DNA of 64,000 nt from VFZN01 sp963709325 (lineage in GTDB: Bacteria; Acidobacteriota; Vicinamibacteria; Vicinamibacterales; UBA2999). Below, one piece after another: positions 43,342 through 52,733 of the stretch (positions within the stretch are counted from its first letter, which is position 1; every line of letters begins with the position of its first letter). Where the stretch lies: assembly GCA_963709325.1 (NCBI GenBank), contig CAVPVV010000003.1:2976001-3040000 (forward strand). The letters run 5' to 3'. The notes beneath the pieces were generated by a model. It was not told the DNA's origin and did not search any database. It was given only the letters and a program-made list of their open reading frames with translations. A program made the position numbers and the translations under genes.

Positions 43342-45249
43342 ATGAGCGCCCGCTACTCCTTCGGCGTGTTCGAGTTCGACGCCGGCACGCTGGAACTGCG
43401 CAAGCGCGGGCTCCTGGTCCGCGTCCGGCCGCAATCGCTGAAACTGCTTGCCCTGATCCTCTCCCGCGCCGGTGAGCTGGTGTCGCGCGACGAGATCCGC
43501 GACGTCCTCTGGGGCGGCGACACCTTCGTGGACTTCGACCAGGGCGTCAACCACTGCATCAAGCAGCTCCGCGGCGCGCTTGGCGACGATGCGGACTCGC
43601 CGCGGTTCGTGGAGACGCTGCCTCGCCGCGGATACCGGTTCATTGCCCCGGTCACCATCCATGATGCTCGTCGAGCAGCGGACGAGCCGTCGCATGTCGG
43701 ATCGGTGACCGCTCCGATCGAGCGGATAGTCACTGCAGCGTCCGACGCCGATGGTGCGCGGCGGCTCCAATACCTGGTCCGCGCGTCGATCCTGGCGCTC
43801 AGCGCTGCTGTGATTGGCCTCGTGCTGTGGCTGGCAGTACACCCGGGGCTGCCGGTTGAGGGAGCAGAGGCAGACGCCCTGCGCGTGATCCAGGTCGTGC
43901 CGTTCGAGTCCTCGCCCGACCCGGCGATCGGGCTCGGCCTCGCGCACGAGATTACGAACCGGTTGGGACGCGAGCGCGGCCTGACCGTGCGGCCGGTAGC
44001 GGGGCCTCGGCAAACGGCGGACGCTCCGCTACGTCTCGAGGGGCAGCTGTCGCAGGACGGCGACGCGGTCACGATGTCGGCTCGGCTGGTCGAGCGCGCC
44101 TCGGGATCGGTGTCATGGTCGCAGCGATTCACCTTTCGCGCCGCGGAGTTCTTCAGCGTCGAAGACGTCATCGCCGAGCGCGTCTCCGAGGCGCTGAGGC
44201 TCCGGGTTGCCGCTGCCCAGCAGGGACAACTTCGGCGCCGCTACACGAACAATGCCCCGGCCTATACCGATTACCTGCGCGGGCGCGCCGCGATGGCGCA
44301 GTACACACCCGACGGCACGCGGCGGGCCGCGGAGGCGTTCGAGCGCGCGCTCGAACGCGACCCTGAGTTCACCCTGGCTCGCGCCGGTCTGGCCGCGGCC
44401 GCCGCCGATATGTATCTGCGGTTCGCGCCGGCCGGCGATCCGGAGGGGTGGGCCGAACGAGCCGAGCGCGAAGCCCGCGCAGCCCTCGACATGGATCCCG
44501 ATCTCGCCGAGGCGCATCTGGCCCGCGCCGCCGTCGCCCGCAAGCGCGAGTTCGACTGGGAAACCGCGATCGCGGCCAGCCGCCGCGCACTCGTGCTCAA
44601 TCCGGCGCTCGATCAGGCGCACTTCTTCATCGCCGCCGCCTACTACCACCTGGGTTACATGGAGGAGGCGCTGCTGGAGATGGAGCGAGGCCGCCGCCTC
44701 GGAGGTCCGGACGTGGTCGAGCCGCTCCGGATCGAGGCGCTCGTGGCGCTGTTCAGCGGACGCTTCGCGCCGGCGGTCGCGCAGCTCGAGGAAGTGAGCC
44801 GCCGCAGCAGCCAGCCGATCGGCGATACCTACCTTGCCCTCGGCTACTACTACTCCGGCAATGCCGCTCGCGCCGAGCAGATGCTCGAACCGCTGTCCGC
44901 GCACCCCTCGGCCTCGACGGCCTCACGCGCGGGGACGGCGCTTGCCGGCATCCTTGCCGCGCGCGGCGATGCGGCTGGCGCGCGCCGCCGCCTCGACGAG
45001 GTGCTGGCGCGGCAGTATCGCGATCACCATGTCGCGTATGGGCTCGGCGCCGCTTACGCGCAGCTTGGTGACGCGGATCGGGCGGTGCACTGGCTCCGCA
45101 CCGCCGCCGACAGCGGCTTTCCGTGCCTGGTCTGGTTCGAGCGCGATCCACTGCTGCAGCCGCTACGCGGCAGTGCCTCGTTCGCCGAGCTGCTCGCCTA
45201 CCTGCGCAGCGTGCGTGAATCGGTCCGCAGCGGCGGTACTCGTCAATAA
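43342..45249 (+). CDS. Winged-helix - TM - TPR regulator (CadC/OmpR-type DNA-binding domain)
   Basis: 635 residues from ATG 43342. Residues 1-105 are an OmpR-type winged helix (LLVRVRPQSLKLLALIL, ELVSRDEIRDVLWGGDTFVDF, RFVETLPRRGYRFIAPV). A single membrane helix (ASILALSAAVIGLVLWLAVH) near 155-180 follows, then about 100 residues with FESSPDPAIGLGLAHEITNRLGR, typical of the domain next to TPRs in these proteins, and TPRs to the end (RAAEAFERALERDPEFTLARAG, AYYHLGYMEEALLEM). It is a membrane-tied one-component regulator frequent in Acidobacteriota. It lies upstream of the PadR-ADOP pair on the same strand. Confidence 0.85.
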   Translation: MSARYSFGVFEFDAGTLELRKRGLLVRVRPQSLKLLALILSRAGELVSRDEIRDVLWGGDTFVDFDQGVNHCIKQLRGALGDDADSPRFVETLPRRGYRFIAPVTIHDARRAADEPSHVGSVTAPIERIVTAASDADGARRLQYLVRASILALSAAVIGLVLWLAVHPGLPVEGAEADALRVIQVVPFESSPDPAIGLGLAHEITNRLGRERGLTVRPVAGPRQTADAPLRLEGQLSQDGDAVTMSARLVERASGSVSWSQRFTFRAAEFFSVEDVIAERVSEALRLRVAAAQQGQLRRRYTNNAPAYTDYLRGRAAMAQYTPDGTRRAAEAFERALERDPEFTLARAGLAAAAADMYLRFAPAGDPEGWAERAEREARAALDMDPDLAEAHLARAAVARKREFDWETAIAASRRALVLNPALDQAHFFIAAAYYHLGYMEEALLEMERGRRLGGPDVVEPLRIEALVALFSGRFAPAVAQLEEVSRRSSQPIGDTYLALGYYYSGNAARAEQMLEPLSAHPSASTASRAGTALAGILAARGDAAGARRRLDEVLARQYRDHHVAYGLGAAYAQLGDADRAVHWLRTAADSGFPCLVWFERDPLLQPLRGSASFAELLAYLRSVRESVRSGGTRQ

Positions 45250-45254
45250 CGCCT

Positions 45255-45310
45255 CCTATTGACATTCGATAGGAACGTGCGTGACACTCCACTCGTATCG
45301 ATCGTCGATA
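45255..45310 (+). promoter_or_regulatory. Promoter with two palindromes before the PadR gene
   Basis: TTGACA (45259-45264) is a perfect -35 box, with GACACT 18 bases later as a weak -10. It overlaps the inverted repeat CCTAT-N9-ATAGG (45255-45273). A second, perfect palindrome TATCGA-TCG-TCGATA lies at 45296-45310, nine bases before the PadR ATG and after the -10. Repressor bound to either site would block transcription, so PadR autoregulation is likely. PadR sites of this ATCGAT-like kind are known in related families. Confidence 0.6.
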
Positions 45311-45319
45311 GGAGACCGG

Positions 45320-45649
45320 ATGCCTCGTCACCGCGCCACGCTGCTCCAGGGCACGCTCGACCTGCTGATTCTCAAGGCGCTCGCTACGCAAGAGCGGCAC
45401 GGTCTCGGCGTGTCGCGCCGGATCGAGCAGATGACGCACGGCGCCTTTACCGTCCAGCCCGGTTCGCTCTTCCCGGCGCTGCATCGTCTCGAGGAGGCGG
45501 GTTGGCTCAGCTCGCGGTGGGACGCCTCGGAGAACAACCGCCGGGCCAAGTACTACGCGCTCACGCGAGCCGGGCGGAAGCAGTTGGGCGAGGAGACCGC
45601 TCAATGGCAGCGGATCGCGCTCGCCATGTCGCGTGCGCTCGACGCCTAG
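45320..45649 (+). CDS. PadR-family transcriptional regulator
   Basis: 109 residues from ATG 45320 with GGAG close upstream. It has the PadR winged-helix features LLQGTLDLLILKALATQERHG, GVSRRIEQMTHGAFTVQPGS, LFPALHRLEEAGWLSSRWD and NNRRAKYYALTRAG. This is the small (about 110 residue) PadR type that in Acidobacteriota lies just before ADOP permeases. The next gene starts 12 bp after its stop, so both form an operon. Confidence 0.9.
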   Translation: MPRHRATLLQGTLDLLILKALATQERHGLGVSRRIEQMTHGAFTVQPGSLFPALHRLEEAGWLSSRWDASENNRRAKYYALTRAGRKQLGEETAQWQRIALAMSRALDA

Positions 45650-45661
45650 GGAGACTTACCG

Positions 45662-48376
45662 ATGTTCGGCCGGCTCACGCGACTGTGGCGGAACCTGGTT
45701 CATCGCGACCGCGTCGAGCGTGAGCTCGACGATGAAATGCGCGCGATCGAGGCGCTCCTCGTCGACGAGCATCGGCAGGCTGGCGTGCCTCCGGACGAGG
45801 CGGTTCGGCTTGCGCGGCTTGCGCTCGCCGGCGTCGAGCCGGTCAAGGAACGGGTCCGCGACGTCCGGGCCGGCGCTGAGTTCGAAACGGTCATAAAGGA
45901 CGTGCGCTATGCGGTCCGCCTCCTTGCTGCCAATCCGGGCTTCACGCTGGTGGCCGTTCTCTCGCTCGGATTGGGCATTGGCGCCAACAGCGCGATGTTT
46001 GCCGTGGCCAACGCGCTCGTGTGGCGAGCGCTCCCGGTCGCTTCGCCCGAAGAGCTCCACCTGGTCCGGATCGACTCACGCCTGCCGGTACCGCAGCGCT
46101 TTTCCGCGCCGCTGGTCGACGACCTGCGTCGAGGCCTTCCGGATCCGCACGTGCTCGCGGCGATGAGCCGGGTGACGCGCGCGCGGTTGCAGCTCGACGG
46201 CGGTGAGCCCGAAGCAGCGGCCGTGCAACTCGTTTCCGCCGACTACTTCCACGTCTTCGGGGTGTCAGCGTCGACCGGCCGGCTCCTGACTCCGGATGAC
46301 GCCAGCGCGATCGGTGAGGCGCCGGTGGCGGTGATCAGTCACGCGTTCTGGCGGCGCCGCCTCGCCAGCCAGCCTGACGTCGTGGGTCGCGAGCTGGTCG
46401 TCAATGGCGTGCGATTGACTGTCGTCGGGGTCGCGGCTGAAGGGTTTGCCGGCGCCTGGCTCGAGTCGCCGGTTGACGCGTGGGTGCCTACAACGATGCA
46501 GGCCGACCTGCACTACGCGCAGAACTTCAGCGCCGATGCCGACGCGGAGCCCAACCGGCCGTGGACCCCGCAAGCCGGCATCCAGTGGCTCGACATCGTG
46601 GTTCGCACCGCGAGCCCGGCAGGCCGGGACGCAGCGGCCCTGAATGCGGCGTTCCGGCCTCACGTGCTGGAAGCGGCGACGCGCATCGAGGACGAGACCG
46701 AGCGACGCCTCGCCATCGACCGCCGCCTCGCGCTTCAGCCGTTCGCGCATGGCGCCTCCAATCTGCGCGAGCGCTTCCGGGCGCCGATGTTCGCCGTGAT
46801 GGCGATGACCTTGGTACTCCTCTCCATCGCGTGTGCGAATACCGCCAACCTGCTGCTGGCACGCGCCAGCAGCCGGCAGCGCGAGATGGCGATGCGCCTC
46901 TCGCTCGGGGCCAGCCGTGGGCGCGTGGTGCGGCAGCTGCTCACGGAAAGCCTGATTCTCGGAACGCTGGCGGCCGTCCTCGGCCTCGTCGTCGCGCCGA
47001 TCGCGAGCGAGCTGCTGGTCCGCATGACCGTTGGCGTGCAGTCGGGCCCGCTGCCGTTCTCGGTGGCCGTCGACTGGCGCGTGCTCGTCTACACCGCATT
47101 GGTGTCGCTCGCCACGAGCGCCCTCTTCGGCGTGGCGCCGGCGTGGCACGCCACCGACGTGACGCTGGCTGACGCGCTCAGGGCCAGTGCCCGCAACGTT
47201 CCACGCGGCGGCCGCGGCCGTCTGTCCCGTGCGCTCGTCGTGCTGCAGGTGGCGTTGTCGCTGCTTCTCGTCGTCGCCGCCGGGCTGTTCCTGCGCAGCC
47301 TGCAGAACCTGCAAGCGGCGCCGCTGGGCCTGGAGACAACGCACGTGGTCTCCGCGTCGATCAACCCGGTGCTGGGTGGCTACCAGCCCGAGGAGTGGAT
47401 GCCGCTCTACGAACGCCTCGTCGACGCTGCCGAGCAGCTCCCCGGCGTACGCTCGGCCAGCATCGCGATGTGCGGGCTGATGGCCAACTGCCGGTCATCG
47501 GTCGGCGGCCTGACGATCAGCGGCTACCAAAGTCAGCCCGGCGAGGAAGTCACGCTGCAGGAGAACTACGTCGGTCCGAAGTACTTCGACACCGTCGGCA
47601 TGACGCTCGTCGAGGGACGGAGATTCACCGAGCGAGATCGCACCCACCCGGAGTCGGTGGCCATCATCAACGAGGCGGCCGCGCGCCGTTACTTCGCGAA
47701 CCGTTCGCCAATCGGTCAACGCTACGGCGAGGACCGGCCGACCGTGGAAATCGTCGGCGTCGTCCGGGACGCGCGGGTGAACACCGTGCGCGAAGCCGCG
47801 GCGCCAATGGCGTTCTACCCGATCGAGCCGGCGATCGTCGCCGGGACACTGGAGCTGCGTACCGCTGGCGATCCGCGCGCGGTCGTGGCCGCGATACGCA
47901 AGACGATTTCCCGAACCGAGCCACGGCTTCCCGTCGATCGAGTGAGCATCCTGGCCGATCAGGCGGATACAACACTCCGCCAGGATCGTCTTATCGCACG
48001 ACTGACGGCGATCCTAGGCGGCATGGCACTCGCCCTTGCCTGCCTGGGCCTTTACGGCATCCTCTCGTATCGCGTGCGGCAACGCACCGCCGAGCTCGGT
48101 ATCCGGTTCGCGCTGGGCGCGTCGCGGCCAGCCGTGCTCCTGGCGGTGGTGCGCGAGTCGTTGGGGCTGGTGCTCGCCGGACTCGTCCTTGGCGTGCCGC
48201 TGGCGCTCGGAGCGTCACGGCTGGCCAGCGCGCTCCTCTATGAAGTGAGCCCTGCCCACCCGTGGACGCTGGTCTCCGCCGTGGTGGTACTGCTCACCGT
48301 TGGTGCGGTGGCCGGCGCTGCGCCCGCGTGGCGCGCGGCGCACGTCGATCCGATGACCGCGCTACGAAACGAGTAG
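45662..48376 (+). CDS. ADOP-type ABC permease (MacB/FtsX-like)
   Basis: 904 residues. The N-terminal prefix (about 1-75, VHRDRVERELDDEMRAIEAL) is the permease prefix domain found only in this acidobacterial-type group. Then comes VIKDVRYAVRLLAANPGF, a first FtsX helix (LVAVLSLGLGIGANSAMFA), a periplasmic MacB-like domain and a helix trio, and the whole unit is repeated: a second RLSLGASRGRVVRQLLTESL and a last helix trio ending RAAHVDPMTALRNE. No ATPase gene adjoins, as is usual for these orphan permeases. It is transcribed with PadR; substrate and role (export or signalling) are unknown. Confidence 0.88.
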   Translation: MFGRLTRLWRNLVHRDRVERELDDEMRAIEALLVDEHRQAGVPPDEAVRLARLALAGVEPVKERVRDVRAGAEFETVIKDVRYAVRLLAANPGFTLVAVLSLGLGIGANSAMFAVANALVWRALPVASPEELHLVRIDSRLPVPQRFSAPLVDDLRRGLPDPHVLAAMSRVTRARLQLDGGEPEAAAVQLVSADYFHVFGVSASTGRLLTPDDASAIGEAPVAVISHAFWRRRLASQPDVVGRELVVNGVRLTVVGVAAEGFAGAWLESPVDAWVPTTMQADLHYAQNFSADADAEPNRPWTPQAGIQWLDIVVRTASPAGRDAAALNAAFRPHVLEAATRIEDETERRLAIDRRLALQPFAHGASNLRERFRAPMFAVMAMTLVLLSIACANTANLLLARASSRQREMAMRLSLGASRGRVVRQLLTESLILGTLAAVLGLVVAPIASELLVRMTVGVQSGPLPFSVAVDWRVLVYTALVSLATSALFGVAPAWHATDVTLADALRASARNVPRGGRGRLSRALVVLQVALSLLLVVAAGLFLRSLQNLQAAPLGLETTHVVSASINPVLGGYQPEEWMPLYERLVDAAEQLPGVRSASIAMCGLMANCRSSVGGLTISGYQSQPGEEVTLQENYVGPKYFDTVGMTLVEGRRFTERDRTHPESVAIINEAAARRYFANRSPIGQRYGEDRPTVEIVGVVRDARVNTVREAAAPMAFYPIEPAIVAGTLELRTAGDPRAVVAAIRKTISRTEPRLPVDRVSILADQADTTLRQDRLIARLTAILGGMALALACLGLYGILSYRVRQRTAELGIRFALGASRPAVLLAVVRESLGLVLAGLVLGVPLALGASRLASALLYEVSPAHPWTLVSAVVVLLTVGAVAGAAPAWRAAHVDPMTALRNE

Positions 48377-48386
48377 TCCACGTCGT

Positions 48387-49685
48387 TCATGCGAACGGCT
48401 TGTCAATCGATGGGCTCGGCTGCGTGAACCACTTCGGGCCGGCGTCGGTCATGTAGATGCAGTCTTCGAGCCGGATGCCGAACTCGCCATAGATCGCAAT
48501 CATCGGCTCGTCGCTGAAGCACATGCCGGCTGCCAGCGGCGTCTTGTTGCCTCGGACGAAGTTTGTCCACTCGTGCCCGTCGAGCCCGATGCCGTGACCA
48601 GTGCGGTGAGGAAGCCCGGGGACTTTGTAGTCGGGACCGAAGCCGGCATCGGTGATCACCTTCCGGGCCGCAGCGTCAACGACCTCACACGGCGCGCCGA
48701 TCTTCGCCGCCGCGAAAGCAGCGGCCTGAGCCTGCTTTTCGAGGTTCCAGACGTCGATCTGCCGCTGCGACGCCTTCCCGAACACCGTCGTCCGCGTGAT
48801 ATCCGACTCGTAGCCCTCGACCTTACAGCCGCCGTCCACCTGGATGACGTCACCTTGCTTGAGGCGCTGCGGCTCGATGCTGCCGTGCGGGAACGCCGTG
48901 AACTGGCCGAAGCTTACCGACGCTCCGCCACCGGGCGCTCCGAGGGCGCGGTGGGCCGCGGCGATGTTGCCGCGGAGCTCGTCCTGCGTCATCCCTTCGC
49001 GGAAGGTGTCGAAGGCGGCCTTGAAGGCGGCGAGGGTGATGTCCATGGCCCGCTGCATCAACGCGATTTCGGCAGGAGACTTGAACATCCGGCAGCCGGC
49101 GGTGACGACTTCCGCATCGGTGAAGTCGACACCCGGCGCTTCCTTCTTCACTCCGCTGTAGATGAAGAACCGCAGGCGTTCTTCGACGCCAACGCGGCGG
49201 GTGTTGAGGCCGCGATCCTTGATGATGTTCACGATCTGCCGGTACGGGCTCTCGTCTTCTTCCCACACCCGCACGTCCGACTCGCCGCCGACCAGCTCCC
49301 GAGCCCGTGCCTCTTCGAAGCCCGGACTCACCCAGCCGATCTCGCCTTTGGCGGGAATGACGCAGACGAACGGCCGCTCGCTGAGACCCCAGCGAACGCC
49401 GGTGAAATAGAACAGGCTCGAGCCGCCCTCGAGAAAGATGGCGTCGAGCTTGTTGTCCACCATCAGCTTGCGCGCCTTCTCGACGCGCGTTGCGCGCTCG
49501 GCGGCGGTGATCGGCTTGATGCCGTCGGTCATCGGCTTCAAAGCCTGGATGGACGCGGGCACGCCTGACGGCGCCGCCGGGCCTCGTTGCGCGGCTGTTG
49601 CGGTGGATTGCGCCGGCGAACACGCGGCGGTGCCAAGTGCGGCGGCTGCGGAGGAGCCGAGAAAGGCGCGACGATCGAGGTGCAT
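48387..49685 (-). CDS. Exported M24-family metallopeptidase (Xaa-Pro aminopeptidase-like)
   Basis: 432 residues from ATG 49685, behind GGAG. A signal (DRRAFLGSSAAAALGTAA) with an Arg-Arg Tat-like start and a possible lipobox Cys leads into a creatinase-N domain and an M24 catalytic domain. Metal ligands are in QVDGGCKVEGYESDITRT (two Asp), LPHRTGHGIGLDGHE (His) and MIAIYGEFGIRLEDCI (two Glu). It likely removes N-terminal residues before proline. It converges with the ADOP gene at its 3' end and lies 65 bp from the D-aminoacylase gene, with which it may form an operon. Confidence 0.85.
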   Translation of the reverse strand: MHLDRRAFLGSSAAAALGTAACSPAQSTATAAQRGPAAPSGVPASIQALKPMTDGIKPITAAERATRVEKARKLMVDNKLDAIFLEGGSSLFYFTGVRWGLSERPFVCVIPAKGEIGWVSPGFEEARARELVGGESDVRVWEEDESPYRQIVNIIKDRGLNTRRVGVEERLRFFIYSGVKKEAPGVDFTDAEVVTAGCRMFKSPAEIALMQRAMDITLAAFKAAFDTFREGMTQDELRGNIAAAHRALGAPGGGASVSFGQFTAFPHGSIEPQRLKQGDVIQVDGGCKVEGYESDITRTTVFGKASQRQIDVWNLEKQAQAAAFAAAKIGAPCEVVDAAARKVITDAGFGPDYKVPGLPHRTGHGIGLDGHEWTNFVRGNKTPLAAGMCFSDEPMIAIYGEFGIRLEDCIYMTDAGPKWFTQPSPSIDKPFA

Positions 49686-49749
49686 GGGATACTCCGGAAC
49701 TGAGCCAAGCAGGGGCCCTGGTCGATTAGGGGGCGATGCTAGCACGAGG

Positions 49750-51447
49750 TCACCGAGCTGTGCGGGTCAGCACGCGGCCAGGCAGCGCGTCGACGAGGCG
49801 ACCGTCGCGAACTCGCGCCACGCCGTTGACGAAGACCTGCTCGATCCCTTCCGAGTGCTGGTGCGGATCGAAGAACGTCGCCTTGTCGCGAATCCGCTGC
49901 GCGTCGAAGACGACGATGTCGGCGGCCATGCCCTCGCGAATTGCGCCGCGGTCCTTCAGCCGCATGATCTGCGCCGGCAGCGTGGTCGCGGCCCGGACCG
50001 CGTGCTCCAGCGTGATGACGCCGCGCTCGATCGCGTAGTAGCTGATTTTGCGTGTGAAGCTGCCGTAGAACCGGGCGTGAGTGGACGGGCCGTCTTCGGG
50101 CAGCGCGATGCCGCCGTCGGTGGACGTGGCCACCCACTCCTGCCTGGCGATGTGCTCCATGTCCCACTCGGCCATCGAGAAGCCGCGCATCCGCGCGCCG
50201 CCGGGCCGATCGAGGCCCTCCATCTGGATGCGGATCGCGGCATCGACCGGATCGAGTTTCCATCCGGCCGCGATCTCGCTCAGCGGCTTTCCGTAAAGCG
50301 ACTTGTCCGAGTAGTCGTAGACGACGATGTTGTGGGCGCCGCCGCGGCGGCGGATCTCGTGGGCGATGTCGGAGCGGGCCTGCTTCTCGGTGGACGGATC
50401 CCCAAGAACACGCTTGAGCACCTGCGCCCGTGATCCCGCCGGGGGCGCGCCAGCTCCGCCGGGCGCGCGGGTTGCCCACGCAGGAATCAGCACCGTGGAT
50501 CCATCGGTTCCGCTGGTTGGATACGGGTACTGATCGCTCCAGATGTCCACGCCGCGCTCGCGGGCGCGCTGGATGAGGCCGACCGCGGCAGCGCTCGATC
50601 CCCAATAGTTCTCGCCTTTGGCCTTGAGGTGCGAGGCGACGACCCGGGCGCCGGTCTTCTCGCCGATCTCGATGGTCTCGCGCACGGCGTCGAGCAGCGT
50701 CGGCGGGCCGGGCCCGTCCTGGCTTGGCACGTACCACAACGGATCGCTGCCCTCGCTGCGCTCGTGCGAGATGTAGATACCGTCTGCCGCGGGCAGCTCG
50801 CGAGCCATCTCGACGATTTCGTCGGTGGTACTCCAGCGCCCGGGCTCGTATTCGAGGCCAGCGGAGAGGCCGACGGCACCCTCCTGCAGTCCCTGCCGCA
50901 GCAGCTCGCGCATGCGCGCCTGTTCGGCTGCTGTTGAAGGCCGCTTCACGTCGTCTTTCATGACCATGCGCCGGACGGTGCCATGGCCGACAAGCAGCAG
51001 GGCGTTGATGCCGATGCCCTGCTTCTCGAGCAGGCTCTTCTGATCGCGAATCGGCCAGGGCGAGCGTCCGTCCTGGTTGACGACAACGGTGGTGATGCCC
51101 TGGGAGACGAGGTTCGGCGCGGCACGCCGGGCCCGGATCGGGTCGCGCAGCCCGCCGTCCGGGCTCGACCCGTCGTCGGCATGAGAGTGGATGTCGATGA
51201 AGCCAGGCGTGACGTACTTGCCGGTTGCGTCGATCAGGGTCGTCGCCGCTCGGCCCTCGAGGCGGCCGACTGCGACGATGCGGCCATCTTTGACGGCGAC
51301 GTCGGCGGGGAACCAGGGGTTGCCGCTGCCGTCGAGTACGCGGCCGTTCCTGATTAGCAGGTCATACGAAGCGGCGGATTGACCCGCCACGGCGGAGACG
51401 GCGAGCGCCGCGCAGATGACGGCAAGAACAAGGGACGAGCGATTCAC
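49750..51447 (-). CDS. Exported D-aminoacylase / N-acyl-D-amino-acid deacylase-like amidohydrolase
   Basis: 565 residues from GTG 51447. A signal peptide (SSLVLAVICAALAVSAVAGQ) precedes an amidohydrolase: LLIRNGRVLDGSGNPWF, VTPGFIDIHSHADDG (metal-binding HxH), GYLSAGLEYEPG-type loop, IYISHERSE, VVASHLKAKG (His) and MATSTDGG-type Asp region (VATSTDGGIALP). The order fits the D-aminoacylase/dihydroorotase-like group that frees N-acyl-D-amino acids; exact substrate is inferred. A TACAAT box seven bases before the GTG supports this start. A longer frame extends upstream but has no support. Confidence 0.8.
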   Translation of the reverse strand: MNRSSLVLAVICAALAVSAVAGQSAASYDLLIRNGRVLDGSGNPWFPADVAVKDGRIVAVGRLEGRAATTLIDATGKYVTPGFIDIHSHADDGSSPDGGLRDPIRARRAAPNLVSQGITTVVVNQDGRSPWPIRDQKSLLEKQGIGINALLLVGHGTVRRMVMKDDVKRPSTAAEQARMRELLRQGLQEGAVGLSAGLEYEPGRWSTTDEIVEMARELPAADGIYISHERSEGSDPLWYVPSQDGPGPPTLLDAVRETIEIGEKTGARVVASHLKAKGENYWGSSAAAVGLIQRARERGVDIWSDQYPYPTSGTDGSTVLIPAWATRAPGGAGAPPAGSRAQVLKRVLGDPSTEKQARSDIAHEIRRRGGAHNIVVYDYSDKSLYGKPLSEIAAGWKLDPVDAAIRIQMEGLDRPGGARMRGFSMAEWDMEHIARQEWVATSTDGGIALPEDGPSTHARFYGSFTRKISYYAIERGVITLEHAVRAATTLPAQIMRLKDRGAIREGMAADIVVFDAQRIRDKATFFDPHQHSEGIEQVFVNGVARVRDGRLVDALPGRVLTRTAR

Positions 51448-51454
51448 GGTGGCG

Positions 51455-51460
51455 ATTGTA
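51455..51460 (-). promoter_or_regulatory. -10-like box TACAAT for the D-aminoacylase gene
   Basis: On the minus strand TACAAT ends seven bases before the GTG at 51447 with no ribosome-binding site. Confidence 0.5.
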
Positions 51461-51569
51461 GCGGAGCGACGGGGTCGGCACCGCTGCCGCCGTCGCGGTC
51501 CGGGCACCGAGCGAAGTAAGATTCCGCAACTTCACGTACGACGCTGCCCGAAGGGAGGCGAGGTTGCGG

Positions 51570-52733
51570 ATGGCTGCAGCGGACGGGTTCGACCCCACAC
51601 CCGCTGATCGGTTCACGTTCGGCCTGTGGACCGTCGGCAACCCTGGACGCGATCCGTTCGGCGAGCCGGTGCGGCCGCGGCTGACGCCTGTCGAGATCGT
51701 CCACCTCCTCGCCGAGGTCGGCGCCATGGGCGTCAACCTTCACGACAACGACCTGCTGCCGACCGACGCCGCGCCTGCTCAGCGTGACGTGATCGTCCGC
51801 GATTTCAAGCGCGCGCTCGCCGCGACCGGACTGCAGGTCCCGATGGCGACGACGAACCTGTTCACGGATCCTATCTTCAAGGACGGCGCATTCACCTCGA
51901 ACGATTCGCGGGTCCGCGCCTACGCGCTGCAGAAGACGATGCGCGCGATCGATCTTGGCGTCGAGCTCGGCGCCCGTGTCTACGTGTTCTGGGGCGGACG
52001 GGAAGGAACGGAGACGGATGCGGGCCGGAATCCGCTCGACGCGATCAAGCGCTTTCGTGACGCGCTGAACTTCCTGACCGCGTATGCCAGGGACCAGCGT
52101 TACGACCTAGTGTTCGCGCTCGAGGCCAAGCCCAACGAGCCACGGGGTGACATCTACCTGCCAACCACCGGGGCGATGCTGGCCTTCATCGAAACGCTCG
52201 ACGACGCGGCGATGGTTGGCGTCAACCCCGAGGTCGCGCACGAGCACATGGCCGGGCTCAACTTCCTGCACGCGGTGGCGCAGGCCTGGGATCGCGGCAA
52301 GCTGTTTCACATCGATCTCAACGATCAGGCCTTCGGCCGCTACGACCAGGATTTCCGCTTCGGGTCTCACAATCTCAAGTCGGCGTTCTTCCTGGTGAAG
52401 TTCCTCGAGGATGTCGGCTACGAGGGGAGTCGGCACTTCGACGCGCATGCCTACCGCACCGAGGACGTTGAGGGCGTCAAAGCGTTCGCGCGCGGCTGCA
52501 TACGGACCTACAAGATCCTTCAGGCGCGCGCCAGGCAGTGGAACGCCGACGCCGAAGTGCAGGAGCTGCTTGCGGCTGCGGGAGCGGAGACGCCGGTACC
52601 GCGCTACTCGCGGGAGGCGGCGGAGCTGCTCAAGGCGCAGGCGTTTCCACGCGAGGCCATCGGCGCCGCCGGTCTCGCCTGCGAGCGGCTCGATCAACTG
52701 ACCGTGGAGATCCTGCTCGGAGCGCGTCGATGA
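51570..52733 (+). CDS. xylA: Xylose isomerase, actinobacterial (short) type
   Basis: 387 residues from ATG 51570 (TTG 51564 is an alternative), preceded by GGGAGG. Motifs of the short XylA group are near-complete: RFTFGLWTVGNPGRDPFG at the start, GVNLHDNDLLP (His-Asp), QVPMATTNLFTDPIFKDGAF, YVFWGGREG, LEAKPNEPRGDIYLPT (metal Glu), VNPEVAHEHMAGLNF and KLFHIDLNDQ. The enzyme converts D-xylose to D-xylulose. It opens a three-gene set with a sodium-sugar symporter (4-bp overlap) and xylulokinase. This protein type is best known from Actinomycetota, so its origin deserves a check. Confidence 0.92.
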   Translation: MAAADGFDPTPADRFTFGLWTVGNPGRDPFGEPVRPRLTPVEIVHLLAEVGAMGVNLHDNDLLPTDAAPAQRDVIVRDFKRALAATGLQVPMATTNLFTDPIFKDGAFTSNDSRVRAYALQKTMRAIDLGVELGARVYVFWGGREGTETDAGRNPLDAIKRFRDALNFLTAYARDQRYDLVFALEAKPNEPRGDIYLPTTGAMLAFIETLDDAAMVGVNPEVAHEHMAGLNFLHAVAQAWDRGKLFHIDLNDQAFGRYDQDFRFGSHNLKSAFFLVKFLEDVGYEGSRHFDAHAYRTEDVEGVKAFARGCIRTYKILQARARQWNADAEVQELLAAAGAETPVPRYSREAAELLKAQAFPREAIGAAGLACERLDQLTVEILLGARR

